A stretch of 64,000 nucleotides of DNA, from NCBI GenBank assembly GCA_003024785.1, contig PUQB01000099.1, positions 304,106 through 368,105 of the forward strand. Reading direction: 5' to 3'. Each line of letters opens with the position of its first letter. Within the stretch, counting starts at the first letter, position 1. The DNA comes from Selaginella tamariscina. Lineage: Eukaryota; Streptophyta; Lycopodiopsida; Selaginellales; Selaginellaceae. Positions 41,619 through 53,906 of this stretch are shown piece after piece. A program made the position numbers and the translations under genes. The notes below the pieces were generated by a model. The model worked only from the letters and a program-made list of their open reading frames with translations, searched no databases and was not told where the DNA came from.

Positions 41619-41706
41619 TACCGTAAACAGATTTCCGCGATCCATTACTTGATGTGGAGTGGCAGACGTCGAACCCGCCTGCCGGCAATGATCTCTTCCT
41701 CTGCAT
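40778..41706 (-). CDS. SIVA-type cysteine-rich zinc-binding protein
   Basis: The Cys pattern matches the C-terminal domain of SIVA proteins, which in animals bind zinc and act in apoptosis signalling. The plant role is not known to me. Four exons are read: 41,706-41,622, 41,535-41,385, 41,030-40,964 and 40,851-40,778. Exon 1 begins MQRKRSLPAGGFDVCH. Exon 2 has CKHHFCASCSRMLESNKCS, exon 3 LCTSCSRTCDGCSETFCSIC, exon 4 RTFCLDCNGKDLERRRF. Spacing CxxC, ALCxxC, TCxGC, CxxC and FCxxC follows SIVA. The frame needs one extra base at the starts of exons 3 and 4, the former beside a G run. At about 125 codons it is short but close to plant relatives. Intron 1 is almost wholly a (CT)n tract. An unrelated small zinc-binding protein is the alternative. 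Confidence 0.7.
41550..41616 (-). repeat. (CT)n microsatellite filling an intron
   Basis: About 33 pure GA units on the plus strand, CT on the coding strand, make up roughly three quarters of the 86-bp first intron of the SIVA-type gene. Confidence 0.95.
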
Positions 41707-41975
41707 CTCTACCCTAAACGAAGCATATCCGAAACATATACTCGCGCGGCAGTCCACGTGGCTCCCGCGTTTTAGGGTTTTCCGAAACGGGCTCATCCAC
41801 GTGTACACCCGCCCAAAAGCTTTTGAAATTACGAAATGGCAAGAAGAATGTGATTAATTATGGAGAGTACAGAACTCCCTTTTGAGGAGAATACAGGTGC
41901 ACTTAATTTTTATGCGTATATACATTTTTATAAGAATATTCTTGTTTAAGGAGCGCAGCAAGTAGCAATACTGAA
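41707..41975. promoter_or_regulatory. Divergent promoter of SIVA-type and F-box genes
   Basis: The 269-bp gap between the two start codons has a telo-box-like TTTAGGGTTT at 41,771-41,780, close to the SIVA-type start, and two CCACGTG-type or CACGTG motifs (about 41,755 and 41,797), which resemble G-boxes. Confidence 0.5.
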
Positions 41976-43046
41976 ATGGATCCCCATCTGTGGGGCGCGT
42001 TACCTGAAGACGTCTTGGACAGGGTACTGGCATGGTTACCGACACTGTCGCTAATACGGGCCAGCGCGGTATGCCGGCGGTGGAGGTCCGTCACGGCCTC
42101 TCAGACGTTCCTCTCCATTTACTCGCAGGTACCGAGTAAGGATTCGTGGATACTCATGTTCGCGGACCCGCATTACAAGTCGGTGTTCGTATACGTGCCC
42201 TCCTCGAACAAGTGGCTGAACATGCCACTCACCTTCCTGCCGTCCCACGTCGACAATGTCACGGTCGCCGGCGGACTCCTCTGCTTCCGCATGCTGGACT
42301 CCAGCGGGTCCTCGAGCATGTGCGTCTGTAACCCGCTGACTCGCTCCTGGAGAAAGCTCCCGCCGATGCTCGGTCGGTGGTGTGGAAACCTGGTTGGGAT
42401 GGTCGTCGAGACTCCCCACATGTACCGTATCGTGGTACAGACCAAACACATGGTACCGTACGGACTCCGGACCGAGGTCTACAGTTCGGAGACAGGCTCC
42501 TGGACGGTGACCGGGGCATCCGAGGCAAACTTCACCACCGGTAGCGCGTATTGCAACGGGAGCCTGTACTTTATGACTTGGGAAGCACACAATGGAGAGT
42601 TTATATGCGACGGAGTGTATACATATAACCTCGAACAGGGGATGTGGAGCCGCGCTCTGGCGCCCATGCCTTACTTCTACATCTGCCCGCATCTGGTAGA
42701 GTGTAGCGGGCATCTGCTGATGATCGGCGGCTTCTGGGAGCAGCCGGCGATCACAGTCGGAATCCGAGTCTGGGAGCTAGTGCAGGCCACGCTGGAGTGG
42801 GTCGTGGTCGAGACTATGCCACATCACCTTTTCAAGCACCTGCTGAAGCGGCCGGGGTACCGGCTGTTCAACTGTGTCGGACACGGCGAGCTCATATACC
42901 TCAGCGAGTGCCTCAGTCCCCAGCTGTTTGTGGTGTTCGACTTCCCTAGAAAGCGTTGGTTCCAGATCGACAGCTTCCCCCCTAACCATTACCGTGCCAC
43001 CTTCTCCTGGTTCACTTTCTCTTCTCGCATTGATGCCACTGTATGA
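41976..43046 (+). CDS. F-box protein with kelch-like C-terminal region
   Basis: F-box proteins are substrate receptors of SCF ubiquitin ligases. The 356-codon frame is intact and intronless. The F-box is at residues 6-50 (LWGALPEDVLDRVLAWLPTL, ASAVCRRWRSV). The rest has the spaced Trp and aromatic motifs of kelch-like propellers: WLNMPLTFLPSH, CNPLTRSWRKLPPM, YNLEQGMWSRALAPMP and FDFPRKRWFQID. It resembles the UFO/At5g15710 type of plant F-box protein, but the exact group is uncertain. It is much more GC-rich than its flanks, like the PPR and receptor kinase genes. It is the only long conserved gene here without frame slips. Confidence 0.9.
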   Translation: MDPHLWGALPEDVLDRVLAWLPTLSLIRASAVCRRWRSVTASQTFLSIYSQVPSKDSWILMFADPHYKSVFVYVPSSNKWLNMPLTFLPSHVDNVTVAGGLLCFRMLDSSGSSSMCVCNPLTRSWRKLPPMLGRWCGNLVGMVVETPHMYRIVVQTKHMVPYGLRTEVYSSETGSWTVTGASEANFTTGSAYCNGSLYFMTWEAHNGEFICDGVYTYNLEQGMWSRALAPMPYFYICPHLVECSGHLLMIGGFWEQPAITVGIRVWELVQATLEWVVVETMPHHLFKHLLKRPGYRLFNCVGHGELIYLSECLSPQLFVVFDFPRKRWFQIDSFPPNHYRATFSWFTFSSRIDATV

Positions 43047-43379
43047 AAAAACGCTAGGGAGTTTACTTTGACTTAAAGCAAAAAAAACGTGTGGGTTTAT
43101 ACTAGTGTGTTCACATAGGAAAACATTGTATTAAGTATAAAGGTACGAAACGAGTAAGCAAGCTGTTACTCGTGCGTATACGCGAGAATGTGTTACCTTT
43201 TTGAGAAGAATTCAAAATATGGAGGGGGAATGTGACCTAAAAAAACAGAGTGCGTGCGTGCAAAATCAAATCATGTTTTACACGCAAGCAGGTCGATCCA
43301 ACCAATGAGACAACGTGATTGCAAAACAGTATGGTGCTTTCTTCCATGGATATAGCATCACACCATGGCTTAGGGTTAG
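43047..43379. promoter_or_regulatory. Upstream region of ATG13
   Basis: A short gap holds the F-box 3' end and ATG13 promoter. A TTAGGGTTAGGGTTTG run at about 43,370-43,385 is two telomere-type boxes in tandem at the start of the ATG13 leader. Confidence 0.45.
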
Positions 43380-46300
43380 GGTTTGTCTTCTTCCCCGGAG
43401 GGACAGAGAAAGGATTGTGGGCTCGCGGTTCCGTCTTCGGCCACTTGGCGCCTTCGATTCAAGGTCCGTTCTTCCTTGCTCCGTGTTCTTCCTCCCTCTC
43501 TTAGATGCGCGGCAAGGGTTTACAAGCATTGCAATGATCCGGGAAGGCTGTTCTCCCGAAATCTGTAATTTCTTCATCCTTGTGGCGGCAGCAGCAGTAG
43601 CTTGCCGAAAGATTTCCCGAGCTTCCGATTCATTGCGTTTCATTCCCGAAGAAGAGGAGGATCATGGGTTGATTCAAGCAGCGGCTTGTGTTTGGGATCG
43701 TCGCCACACTATGCACCAAGCAACGGAGGCTCCCACAGGTAACCTTTTCAAAAATCCCCAAAATCCGTAAAGAAAAATAGATTAACTTAGCAGTTCATTT
43801 TACCGAAAATCCAGAAAAGACACATTTTCTCCTCATTCTATTGGAAATCCGTGGGAAATAGATTAAACACCTTCACTTTGGCGAGAGACATGTCTGGGAA
43901 ACCTCTTTTATTTTAGAATATCTGTGGACGACTCTTTTTCCTCCTCGGATTCTATAGTATATAGAATCCTATGAAAAAATCCCGTGACCGACATAACTTT
44001 GATGCAGGAATCTGAGAAGGGAAAGATAAACCATGGCGCCTTTTTCACAAATCGATCAGATAATCGCCGAGTTCTACACGAAATGCCTTCACATAATCCT
44101 TGAGTCACGGATCCCATTCATCTCGCAGGCAAGGGATTCACCGGCGTCATCCTCGGCATCTTCATCTTCACATGGCGGATTGAGATCAAGAGAGAGATGG
44201 TTCAATCTTGTTCTGGGCGACTGCCCGGCGGCACATGAGCAGTCAGAGCCCTGGCGGCCAAACCCAACAGAGCCCATGGTCGTGGACGTGCTCCTGATTC
44301 GGACTCCGGTCTATCCGACGTCAAAGAGGACGCAGAAGATTCATACGGGACAGTTCTGGAGAGATGGACCATCAACCACGAGCGGGTACGTGAGAGAACA
44401 GCCCGAGGTTTGAATCTAGAGGTTGCCGGTATTTATAAACGGACTGTCATCCTCATGAGGACCCTGTATGCATCAGTTCGGACGCTTCCTGCTCACCGAC
44501 TGTTTCATCTAGCAAGTTCTTCGTCTCAGAGCCGGAGCTTTCATTATCTTATCGGCTAAGTGCGTACCCGTCACAGATCCCGAGTTCTGAAGAAATGTGT
44601 ATGGAGGTACGTAGTTTCACACCTGTAGAGACTCCGTCTGGTCGGCTATCTATCTCAGTGGATTACCGACACACGACAGCGGTTACTGCTCTTGAAGTCA
44701 CTCCTCCAATCCTCCCACGGATTATCACCGATTATGTGGGCAGTCCGACTACGGATCCTCTTCGGAGGGTGCCATCGGAATCACTAACCGGATCGGTTCC
44801 GAGTGGGGGAATTTCTGGAAGACGGGTGTTCACGTGGTTTCACTACCGACTTCTGTACCGGGCTCACCTGCGGGTATTGGACGGAGGCATAGCTGGGGAG
44901 GAGGTCTAAACAAGCTGCAACCCACGCTTTTACCACCTACTTCACCTTCACCTTCTTACAAGTCTGTGGGTCGGTCTCCATCACCGTCCGATTACAGGCA
45001 AAGCTCACCAATTGCGATCGAGCACCGCAGAGGTTCACCCCAGTGTTACCACCTTCCTCGTTCTCCCCTTCTCCGCCTGCTACAACATCACATTCACTGG
45101 AGAGCAGCTTGAGATATGGAACGGGGAGGCAGAGGAGTTTGCCAGTGAGTATTCCGAAGACGTCTGGGTTGCGTAGTGCTCTGCCACCGCCTTCTCCACG
45201 CCGCAGTTTCGAGCACCATCCTCATCACCACATTCCTACTTCTAATCTTGCTACCGGCCCTAGATTGTCTTCTGCTGTTCTTGCCGACACATTGTTGTTT
45301 ACCTCTCCCCAACAGGTAAATTCTCTGAAGCTCTGGCAGCCCAAGGACTTGGAGTCTGGGGTTCCTTTCCTTGGGCAGCAAAGGACTTGGAGTCCAGTGT
45401 GCATCCGTATACATGAAAAATGATCATTTTCTTTTTCTGGTTTGTAGGATGAAGGACTGCCATCTGGTGCAAAAGGTCTCTATATGGCTCGCCAAGGGTC
45501 TCACCGTCAAGATCCTCAAGTAAGATCCAAGATGAGGACGATGAGGAGTTCGCTTGTCCGTTCGCCGTCGACGATGATGATGCTGAAGAACTTCGCAGCA
45601 GGTAAGCTGTTTCCTTTACTGTTCGTTTTATGAGTTGTCCGTGTCCATATACACATACATATTGTAGAGTCAATACAAACGATGTCTTATGTGTGCTATG
45701 TATACCCACTCGATAATATGCAGAATATCTCGTGTACATGCATCTCTCTTTACACACACACACATGCATATATTTATTTATGCACACACACATACAGACG
45801 CATAATGAACTATATATTGTTCAATCTGTTGCCATATAATTTTTACTATCAGGACTGGTAGCCCTAATACCAGGAACCGGCAGGCGACAAACTCATTCGA
45901 GGGGTCGGGGGGTCCAAAGTCACAGCAAGCTGCAGTCGGGGCCCTAGTGCGGGCGCTGAAGTCTGCTCCACCTCTACAGAACAGGTCACCATCTAATGAC
46001 GCGAGTGGGCCTTCCTCATTCTCAGGTGTCTTCCCTAGCTCTCAGAGCCGTCCCATCCCAGGTGCTCACAAGTTCCAGAGGCAGCGCAGGTATACGTTCG
46101 TACACATATTCATCATATCTGTATATTCATATATGGTGTGTATATGTATGAATAGATTGTGTGTATATAATAGTTTGGAGACGAGATGGATGCGATGATA
46201 TACATGTGAAGTAGTTAACTGTGCTGTTATTGTATATTGTTTATATAGCATAGTGTCAATGTTATCTGGAGATGCATATATCCAATATTTAAGCTAAATG

Positions 46301-46725
46301 TTGTGCATGCTTTCTCTCTCTCTCTCTTCTTCTACATGTACACATGTATAACATATACGGTTAATGATATAGCTATAAAAGTGCATACATCTATACACAC
46401 TAAAGACATGACCTTCTCTACGTTCATGCAAGTATATGTGTGAATTGACCGTTGGTGAATGTGTGTTATAGTTTGGAGACGAGATGGAGAACGATGGGCG
46501 AGGCATTGGATGAGTTGGAGGGTATGTATATCTAGATATAATGGCTTGTATACAAATAGCAACATGAGTACATGTCCAATGTGTCTGATGTGTGTTTATA
46601 TAGGGTACAAGGACATGCGTAAATTTTTCTTAACACGACAACAACAAGAGCAAGAGCGACAAGGTGGAAGGAAATGTACAGAGAAACAACTTCCATCGGC
46701 ATCTTCATCTTCACAAGGTGAATGA
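43380..46725 (+). CDS. ATG13: ATG13, autophagy initiation subunit (with leader exon)
   Basis: ATG13 is the regulatory partner of ATG1 kinase in autophagy initiation. A leader exon ends at 43,739 (CACAG then GTAACC) and joins at 44,008; the coding start is 44,033. The HORMA domain opens with IDQIIAEFYTKCLHIILESR, RERWFNLVLGDCPAA and EPMVVDVLL, and continues through ERWTINHER, TLYASVRTLPAHRL and SFTPVETPSGRLSISVDYR. The plant motif ITDYVGSPTTDPLRR follows, then a Ser/Pro-rich disordered stretch, DEDDEEFACPFAVDDDDAEE, AAVGALVRALKSAPPL, and the end EALDELEGYKDMRKFF. At least four one-base slips (first about 44,307) break the frame, as in other genes here. The frame at 43,315 is a leader artefact. 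The stop is at 46,723-46,725. Confidence 0.9.
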
Positions 46726-48472
46726 TATTATATAAATTAGAGTGTGTGTTTTCTTAAAAACAAAAACGCGCTTTTTCTGTTTTACTTTCTTCTTCATTAC
46801 TTCGACAAAATCCTATGAAAAATTACACATTTGTAACTTTCCATGACATTTTATATCGTATATAAAATCTCATTTGTACATTTTGTTCTCTCTCTCTATG
46901 TGTGCGTTGCGTTTGCTGACTGTGTTCCGGTCAAGGGTTGGTTATGTGATTCTTTCGCGTTGTTGAATTTTTGTCTTAGCTTCTCCCTGGCATTTTAAAT
47001 CATATATAACGTATATTTGTTTATTATTGTGTATACGTTGCATATACTTGTGCATGGTGTGTGTATGTTTGTGTTGATACATGTATCTGGAGAGATATTA
47101 TACATTCACTACGGTTATGTGAGGTGCGTTATATGTTTGGATCTTTTATAAATGTAAATACTGCCAAAGTTTATGCTGCTGACGAGTATTTGCCAACCAC
47201 TGCATGTCGTCATTGTTGTACATGTCGTTATATAAGAATGTTATCTAATGATTACGAACACACACACACACACACACGCGTGTTTTCTTTACAACACAGT
47301 CATGTTTAAAACTGGAAGTGATTTTAAACGTATAGTTAGTTATGCTATATCTATTTATGATATATGATGTTAATTTATACGTTCCATGTGTATATGTAAT
47401 GTAACTGTTGTAATATACAGATACATATACATATATATATAAAGTACTCCATATACATGTGCAATGATTCATATGTACAGTATATTTAATATTAATGTAT
47501 TGGAGCGGGAAGAAAAACCTCTTGACTGGGGAAACACTTAAAAAGAAGTTAACAAAAAATTCTAAATAAATTAATGAAATACATGATTATTAATATTTAT
47601 TTACATCTGCATTAATTTAATAATAGTTAATACACAGATCAGAAAATAATATTTTCAAATTTTGTTACTGTTATTATTGTAAATTATAAGAAAATTAGTT
47701 TAAAATCTATGATTAAATAAGAAAATGTTAGTAAATACCATAACTATATATATTATATATATATATATTATATATGTATATATATATATATATTATGTTT
47801 AATGACTATTGAAAAAATTAATTATTAATTTTTTATGTAATTTTAAATGTTTTTTAATATTAAAGTATATATGTAAATTTAAAATTATATATATCCAAAT
47901 AAAACATGTATATATGGTATGGAACATTAAACGGTTCAGAATTAACATAATTAAGAGAATTAATATGTTAAATATAAATGCTCAATAAAAATAACATTTT
48001 AATATTTTACATGTGTATACAATGTCATTAACTAGTCTTAAAAAGAAACATGATTATAATAAAACAGGATATTCGTAAGAATATGTAGAGAATTTAGGGT
48101 AATTCGATCTGGTTAAGGATTAAACCGTTAAGTGATCTGCACTTCATTGCTGAGTGTTCATAAAAAAAAAACAGATAATCGAGGTAACATTGCTAGGTTT
48201 ACGAGGCGCAGTCATCCGCGAGGTTCAGATCATCGTATAGGGTTGCGGATCGTCTTCTAGGGTCGGCAAGACGCGATTCATTCCGAGGTACTTTGTAGGG
48301 AAAATCCTGAACTGCGGATTTCGTGCTCCTCAATTCGTGATCGTCTTCTCGGAAAATCCATGAAATAGGCCAGTTTCTCGTACTCAGGTTTTCACTAGGG
48401 CTGCTGCGATCGTCGCTTAAAATTCTCTAGGGTAAGAGCGGTTCCAAGGGTTAATACAGAGGATAAGCGGAG
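46726..48472. other. AT-rich intergenic region before WAPL
   Basis: It holds (TA)n-rich DNA at about 47,740-47,795 and CA/GT tracts. From about 48,180 it becomes GC-richer with repeated TAGGGT motifs, consistent with the WAPL promoter and leader. No gene is seen. Confidence 0.5.
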
Positions 48473-49590
48473 ATGATAATCAGGACATACCAACGGAGAA
48501 ACAGAGGGAATGGATTAAGCGAGGGCAGTTCACAGGAGTCTTTCTGGAGCAGCTCACAGGAATCGGCATGGAGCAGTTCACAGGAGGCATTATTGTCTTC
48601 TTCACAGGATTTGTCGAGTTGGGTGCCTTCGCTAGATATCGATCTGGACGAGGGAATTGGGAAGAAATCCATCGAACCCACTTCGAAAAAGAGAAAACAG
48701 GAGGATATTCTCGACAGAAAACAGAGCGGTTCGGCTCTAGAAAGCAAGAAATCGCTGAAGAAGTTGAACAGTTTGCAGAAGAAAGTTGGTTTGACGATAA
48801 ACAGGAGATGGGGATTTTCTGCTCCACCGAATTCTACTTTTGGAGGCACAGGAGTCTGGAGAGATGATGGAGCATGTTGATGAGGTGGATTTTGCTATGG
48901 ATGGGTTACGGGAAGGTCAACCGCTTCCAGTTCAACAGGCAAGCCTAGTTTCGATCCTCTCTCTTTGTGCTTCAATACAACAAAGACGGTTTCTCAGATC
49001 TCACGGGTAAGCATTTATTCATGTCATGCTTTTTATATATACATGATATTCATATGACACGTACACACGCATACACAGATGGATGCATGAACAGGTTAAA
49101 GAGGAATAAACTCCCTGTTATACAAAATAACATTAGAAGTTATTCTTTTGATCTGTCAGGATTGCAAAAACTCTTTTGGACGCTGTTGTAGCTTTACCCA
49201 CAACTGACTTGCCATTGGCATCAGCTGCTGCATCGGTACTCTATCTTCTTGCCAGTGATGTGAGTATGGTTTGAACAATTCAATTCAGACACACACATGC
49301 GCACATATACAGTATTCATATGCGTATGTTAAAGTATATGCATATGTATGTCTACTTATATGTGTATACACTTACGCACACACACACTGTTATGTGAAAC
49401 TCCAGTTGTTAAGTCTCTTTGTCACAGGGTCAAGATGCAAATTTGATGGACACAGACCCATGTGTTGAGTTTCTTTTGAAGCTGATTCGAACTCAGCCGG
49501 ATGGGGATAGTGGTAAGTTAGATAACCTGTATGTGTTATAGATAATGCTACATACAGATTGTAATAATAGACATCATATGCTATTTGTTG

Positions 49591-49624
<34 letters not shown>

Positions 49625-50726
49625 GTTTTAACACACAAAAACGCATACATATGCAGGTGATATGGGCGCAAAGATTATGCCTGTTTTTGACAAGCTGAAG
49701 AATAAAACCGACATAACTTCCGGATCAATTAACCCCTCAATCACTCGCACTACGTATTCTGGAAAAGGCCTGCCTTTCAGCTGTCGTTCTAGATGGTATG
49801 CAATCTGTTATTAAATTCGTATGCATATCATTACTCGTATATATTGTACTATGTTATATTCATATGCTATTACGTAGATGGGATACCATATATTATGTAT
49901 ATACGTTCTATTGTGGTTGCAGACAATAGTGGCTCAGTGACTAAAGTCGGCGGACAGTTCAAAGAAAGGCTCCGTGAGTTGGGAACTTGATCTTATTTCT
50001 AAAGCCACTGCAGCTTGTCTCACGAATCTCATGGTAAGCACATGAAATCATTTTATAATATTATACTTGTTGTAATCCTCATACCTGCCATGCCCATATC
50101 TTCACTCTCGAGTGATTCATGGCAAACCGACGTCGCTCCATGCTCAACAGTCCATCTACGTAGTACATGTGTACATAATATGGTATGTTATGTACATATA
50201 TAGATATACATGTTCCCCGATTTCTTCAGTTTGTTACAATTGTGTATAGCTCCTTATATAGATGTCATCTATATGCTATATGTGCAGTATATTATATGTA
50301 AACGCATGGTGTGTAATTTGGCTTTATATTTTGTATATATATATATATATTTAATTTCTCTGACATTTCTTTTTTTTTTTGGTTTTTATTCTTTCCCCGT
50401 AGAATTGCTCTAATGGCATTGTACCAAATGTAACAATGCTTTTGAGGTGTTTAAAGGTGATGGAGAACGTAACGTTTTTAAGTGAAGAAAATCAGGTTAG
50501 CCATGTGTTTCTCACCATGTTTTTGTTTTTAACACGTACATGCATACATATGTATACATAATACATGATAGTCTGCCAAATTATTTGTAATTATGTTTAT
50601 AATACATCTTTGGCTTTTGCAGGGATATCTACTGAGACTCAAGCATCATGATCCGCAACATGTACAGAATACGTTTATTGGGATTGTTATTAAAATAATC
50701 GACACTTTGCAAGGTAACACACACAG

Positions 50727-50790
<64 letters not shown>

Positions 50791-53691
50791 ATATATATAT
50801 ATATATTGTACAACATTCATGCGTATGTTATAAATAGATTACACTCAAAACATATATTGAATATAGTAAATACATATGTATACATGTAATTTACAATATT
50901 CTATGCCTTATTACATTGCAGAAATAATGGGCCAAAGTGATTCTAATACGAAGAGTACAGATGTTCAAAAGGTGGAAAGTATTTTACCGGTAGTGTCCAA
51001 TATAGAGAAGGGTTCTAAAGAGAATGAACATGAACAGCATAAAACCTCTACTACGTCTAAAGGTATTGAATTTGATGATATATGTATTATTGTATTAAAC
51101 ATATAGCGATTATTATATATGGTGTGCTATTTCAGTTTTATTATTGTGTCATGTATTAATATGACTCACTTTAGTATCTCTCTCTCTCTTTACTATTTAG
51201 CTTACCTTTTTATTATTTGTATGTATGTCAAATATTACTATGTTTGTTAATAAGATTCAATACTATTTGTTATTACTGACGAGTTGAATGCTTATTGTTT
51301 TTAGTTAATCGGCCATATTCGAACCACAAGGAGCTAAAGCTAAGGAATGCTTTGCAGAAGGCTAAGGTTTTAAACTCCCAAAGGAAAGTGAGCTTAACAA
51401 GTAATTGTCAACAAATGGTTCAAGTTAAGGTTTCGCACAAGTCTAAACGTTTCAAGAATCCCAACGAGCTTATGACGAGCACCCACCAAGTAGACACTGC
51501 TTACGGTAATCATAGATGTTTTTATCAAATATACATTAATCACATGGTAACTAAATGAAGTGAATTATCATATCGATAGTATTAGAGCTTAGTACCGTAA
51601 AATTTATGTACTTATCGCTGATCATCTTAAGCGTTGCGTGACACCTATCTGTTTTGCTTATATAGAAATGTATTATTTATTTACACAGGTGTCCGTTCTA
51701 TTAATGAAGGATTATATATAGTAGTGTACATTCTAACATAAGTATAGTCTATTTACTAACTGTGTTTATTTGTTTGTGTGCAGACGGGTTTAACGGTGAG
51801 AGGGACCCTTACGAGTTTGACGGGGTAGATATCGATTACAAGGTTCAGGTACAAGCAAAAATAGATGTGTGTGTGTGTGTGTGGCCAAGGACGGATTACA
51901 TTTTCATCTCCTGGGTTACGGGGTCAACCGTCGAGGGTTATACCCCGTAACCAGGTTCTTAACATATATAAACACACAAGATATAGTATGTAACCTATAT
52001 CCGTCAATGTGATTATAATCGTTGTTATATATATTTCAGGTTCGTAAGACTGTCCAAAAGAAGCAAGCGAAAAACTAGAAAAATCGGAAAATTCCGTTGA
52101 TTATTCATCGGGGAAAGAATATTCTAAAGCTCTACAGCGAGTGAAGATAGTGCAAGGACCAGTATACAAAGCGAGGACTTTACGTTGCTCGGAGAGTGCA
52201 TTCTTTCTGCTGTTAAGGTATGTTATATAGCAATATATAGTGTAAATACGAGATATCTACACAAATTTAACGATGGTTTTTGGAGTACATTGAATATTGC
52301 ATCTCCACACAGTCTTGAATGTGGCTTCTGTCGTTAAGGTCACAGAGAGCATGTTTGTGTATATATAGATTAGGGAGTATAAACTGTTGAATTACTTAAT
52401 TGTTTTTGGTTACCGCAGGTATTGATGAATTTAACAAATGATAATGCAACCGGATGCAAACAAGTAGCAGCATGCAATGGGATACCTTCAGTGGCTTCTT
52501 TACTTGTGACGAACTACCCTCGTAATTCACAGACAGGTATTAAACACATTTAGTTAAAGGTGTGTTGTGTATGTGTGTGTACACAATCTAACAGTACATT
52601 CTACTAAAACAGAAGCAAGTGTGGACCTTCTTGTAACTGCCCTGGGAATGCTCGTTAATTTGGTCGAGAAAGACGAAAACAACAGGTGAAAATAGAAACT
52701 TTATACTAATTAATATTAATGTTGTTGTTAGTTAGTATACCTGCTAGTATATAAACTTAATCTAATATAAACTACAATATTTTGGTATATAAGCTTTATG
52801 TTAATAAGTATACTATTATCAATACCGAGTAGCTTGATATTCAGTACTGGTAATATTGAATATCAAGCTATTAAGGTTTTCAAGTATACTAATAAATATG
52901 TATCGATACACGAATGTAACGAAATGTTTGTTATCAGGTCTCAACTCGCGAACATGGACATTACGTTGCCTTCTGATATTTTAAATGGAGGAGCTGTACG
53001 GGAAAGAAGCATGATAGTTTTATTGTGTTCGTTGTTTATGAGTAAAAAGGGTTCTGGTGAAGCTGCAGAAGCTAAGGAAGTTCCATTTTCGAGGTGTGTG
53101 TGTGTGTGTGTGTGTGTCTGAGAGAGAACGTATGAATAATTCATATAATTGTATGTACGTTTGCTTGTGTGTGTGTGTGTGTGTGTGATGACGTTGACAT
53201 GATTAAAAAACAGGTAGATGAGGAAGACAGTCTAAAGAAGGGACAAAGTGAGGCAGAGAACATGATTGTGGAGGCATACACAGCATTATTGCTCGCTTTC
53301 TTATCTACTGAGAGGTGAAAAAACACACACACACTGTGTGTGCTTTTAGTATATAGCTTGCCTAGACTTTATTAATTTCATATGCAGTGAAGGGGCACGA
53401 CGAGCGATTGCAGAAAGATTACCGGCGGAAGGATTACAAGCGTTGGTTCCTGTCTTGGAACGGTTTGTGGTACGTAAAATAATAACTGTATCAATATGAA
53501 TGCAAATAATATAAGTTAGATATCTTGTAGAAAAATTTAATGTATTTAATATGAGTTTAACAGTGTAGGTTCACTTGAGCATATCACATACACCATCGCT
53601 ACATATTTATGCGTATTAATACGTGGTATCACATACATCAACTCTACACAGTTATACATACATCTACACACACACACACAACACACACACA

Positions 53692-53726
<35 letters not shown>

Positions 53727-53906
53727 ATATATATATATTATATTATATATATATCGTATGATAATACTAACTTCGTTACTAATGTGTTGTAGGCATTTCA
53801 TTTGTCACTAAATATGATCTCCAGCGAGACGTACGCAACAGTGAGCGAGGTGATTAATTCGTTAAAAGCAAACATCTTGAGGTGTGTACATTATTTCTCC
53901 CGATAA
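48473..53906 (+). CDS. WAPL: WAPL, cohesin release factor
   Basis: WAPL removes cohesin from chromosomes in prophase. About 17 exons are read. Exon 1 (from ATG 48,473) has MIIRTYQRRNRGN, Ser-rich SSQES repeats, EMMEHVDEVDFAMDGLREGQ and CASIQQRRFLRS. Later exons give the WAPL helical repeat domain: TLLDAVVALPTTDLPLASAA, LALRILEKACLS, KVGGQFKERLRELG, LLRCLKVMENVTFLSEENQ, ERDPYEFDGVDID, LLGECILSAVK, VLMNLTNDNATGCKQVAACN, LVTALGMLVNLVEKDENN, MIVLLCSLF, MIVEAYTALLLAFLSTE and ALVPVLERFVAFHLSLNMIS. The stop is at 53,904-53,906. Slips occur near 48,840, 49,160 and in several later exons, so the model is reliable in domain content but not base by base. Introns carry (CT)n, (ATCT)n and (CA)n tracts. 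Confidence 0.92.
50732..50806 (+). repeat. (CT)n(ATCT)n(TA)n microsatellite in a WAPL intron
   Basis: The same order of tracts (CT, then ATCT, then TA) as in the RIO2 intron at 30,470, again a few bases after a splice donor. Confidence 0.92.
53668..53755 (+). repeat. (CA)n(TA)n microsatellite in the last WAPL intron
   Basis: About 55 bp of interrupted CA repeats run into TA repeats, upstream of the final WAPL exon. Confidence 0.9.

Noticed and set aside
43315-43770. 151-codon frame ahead of ATG13
   Set aside because: It spans the ATG13 leader exon and runs into its intron; composition and position fit an untranslated leader, not a protein.
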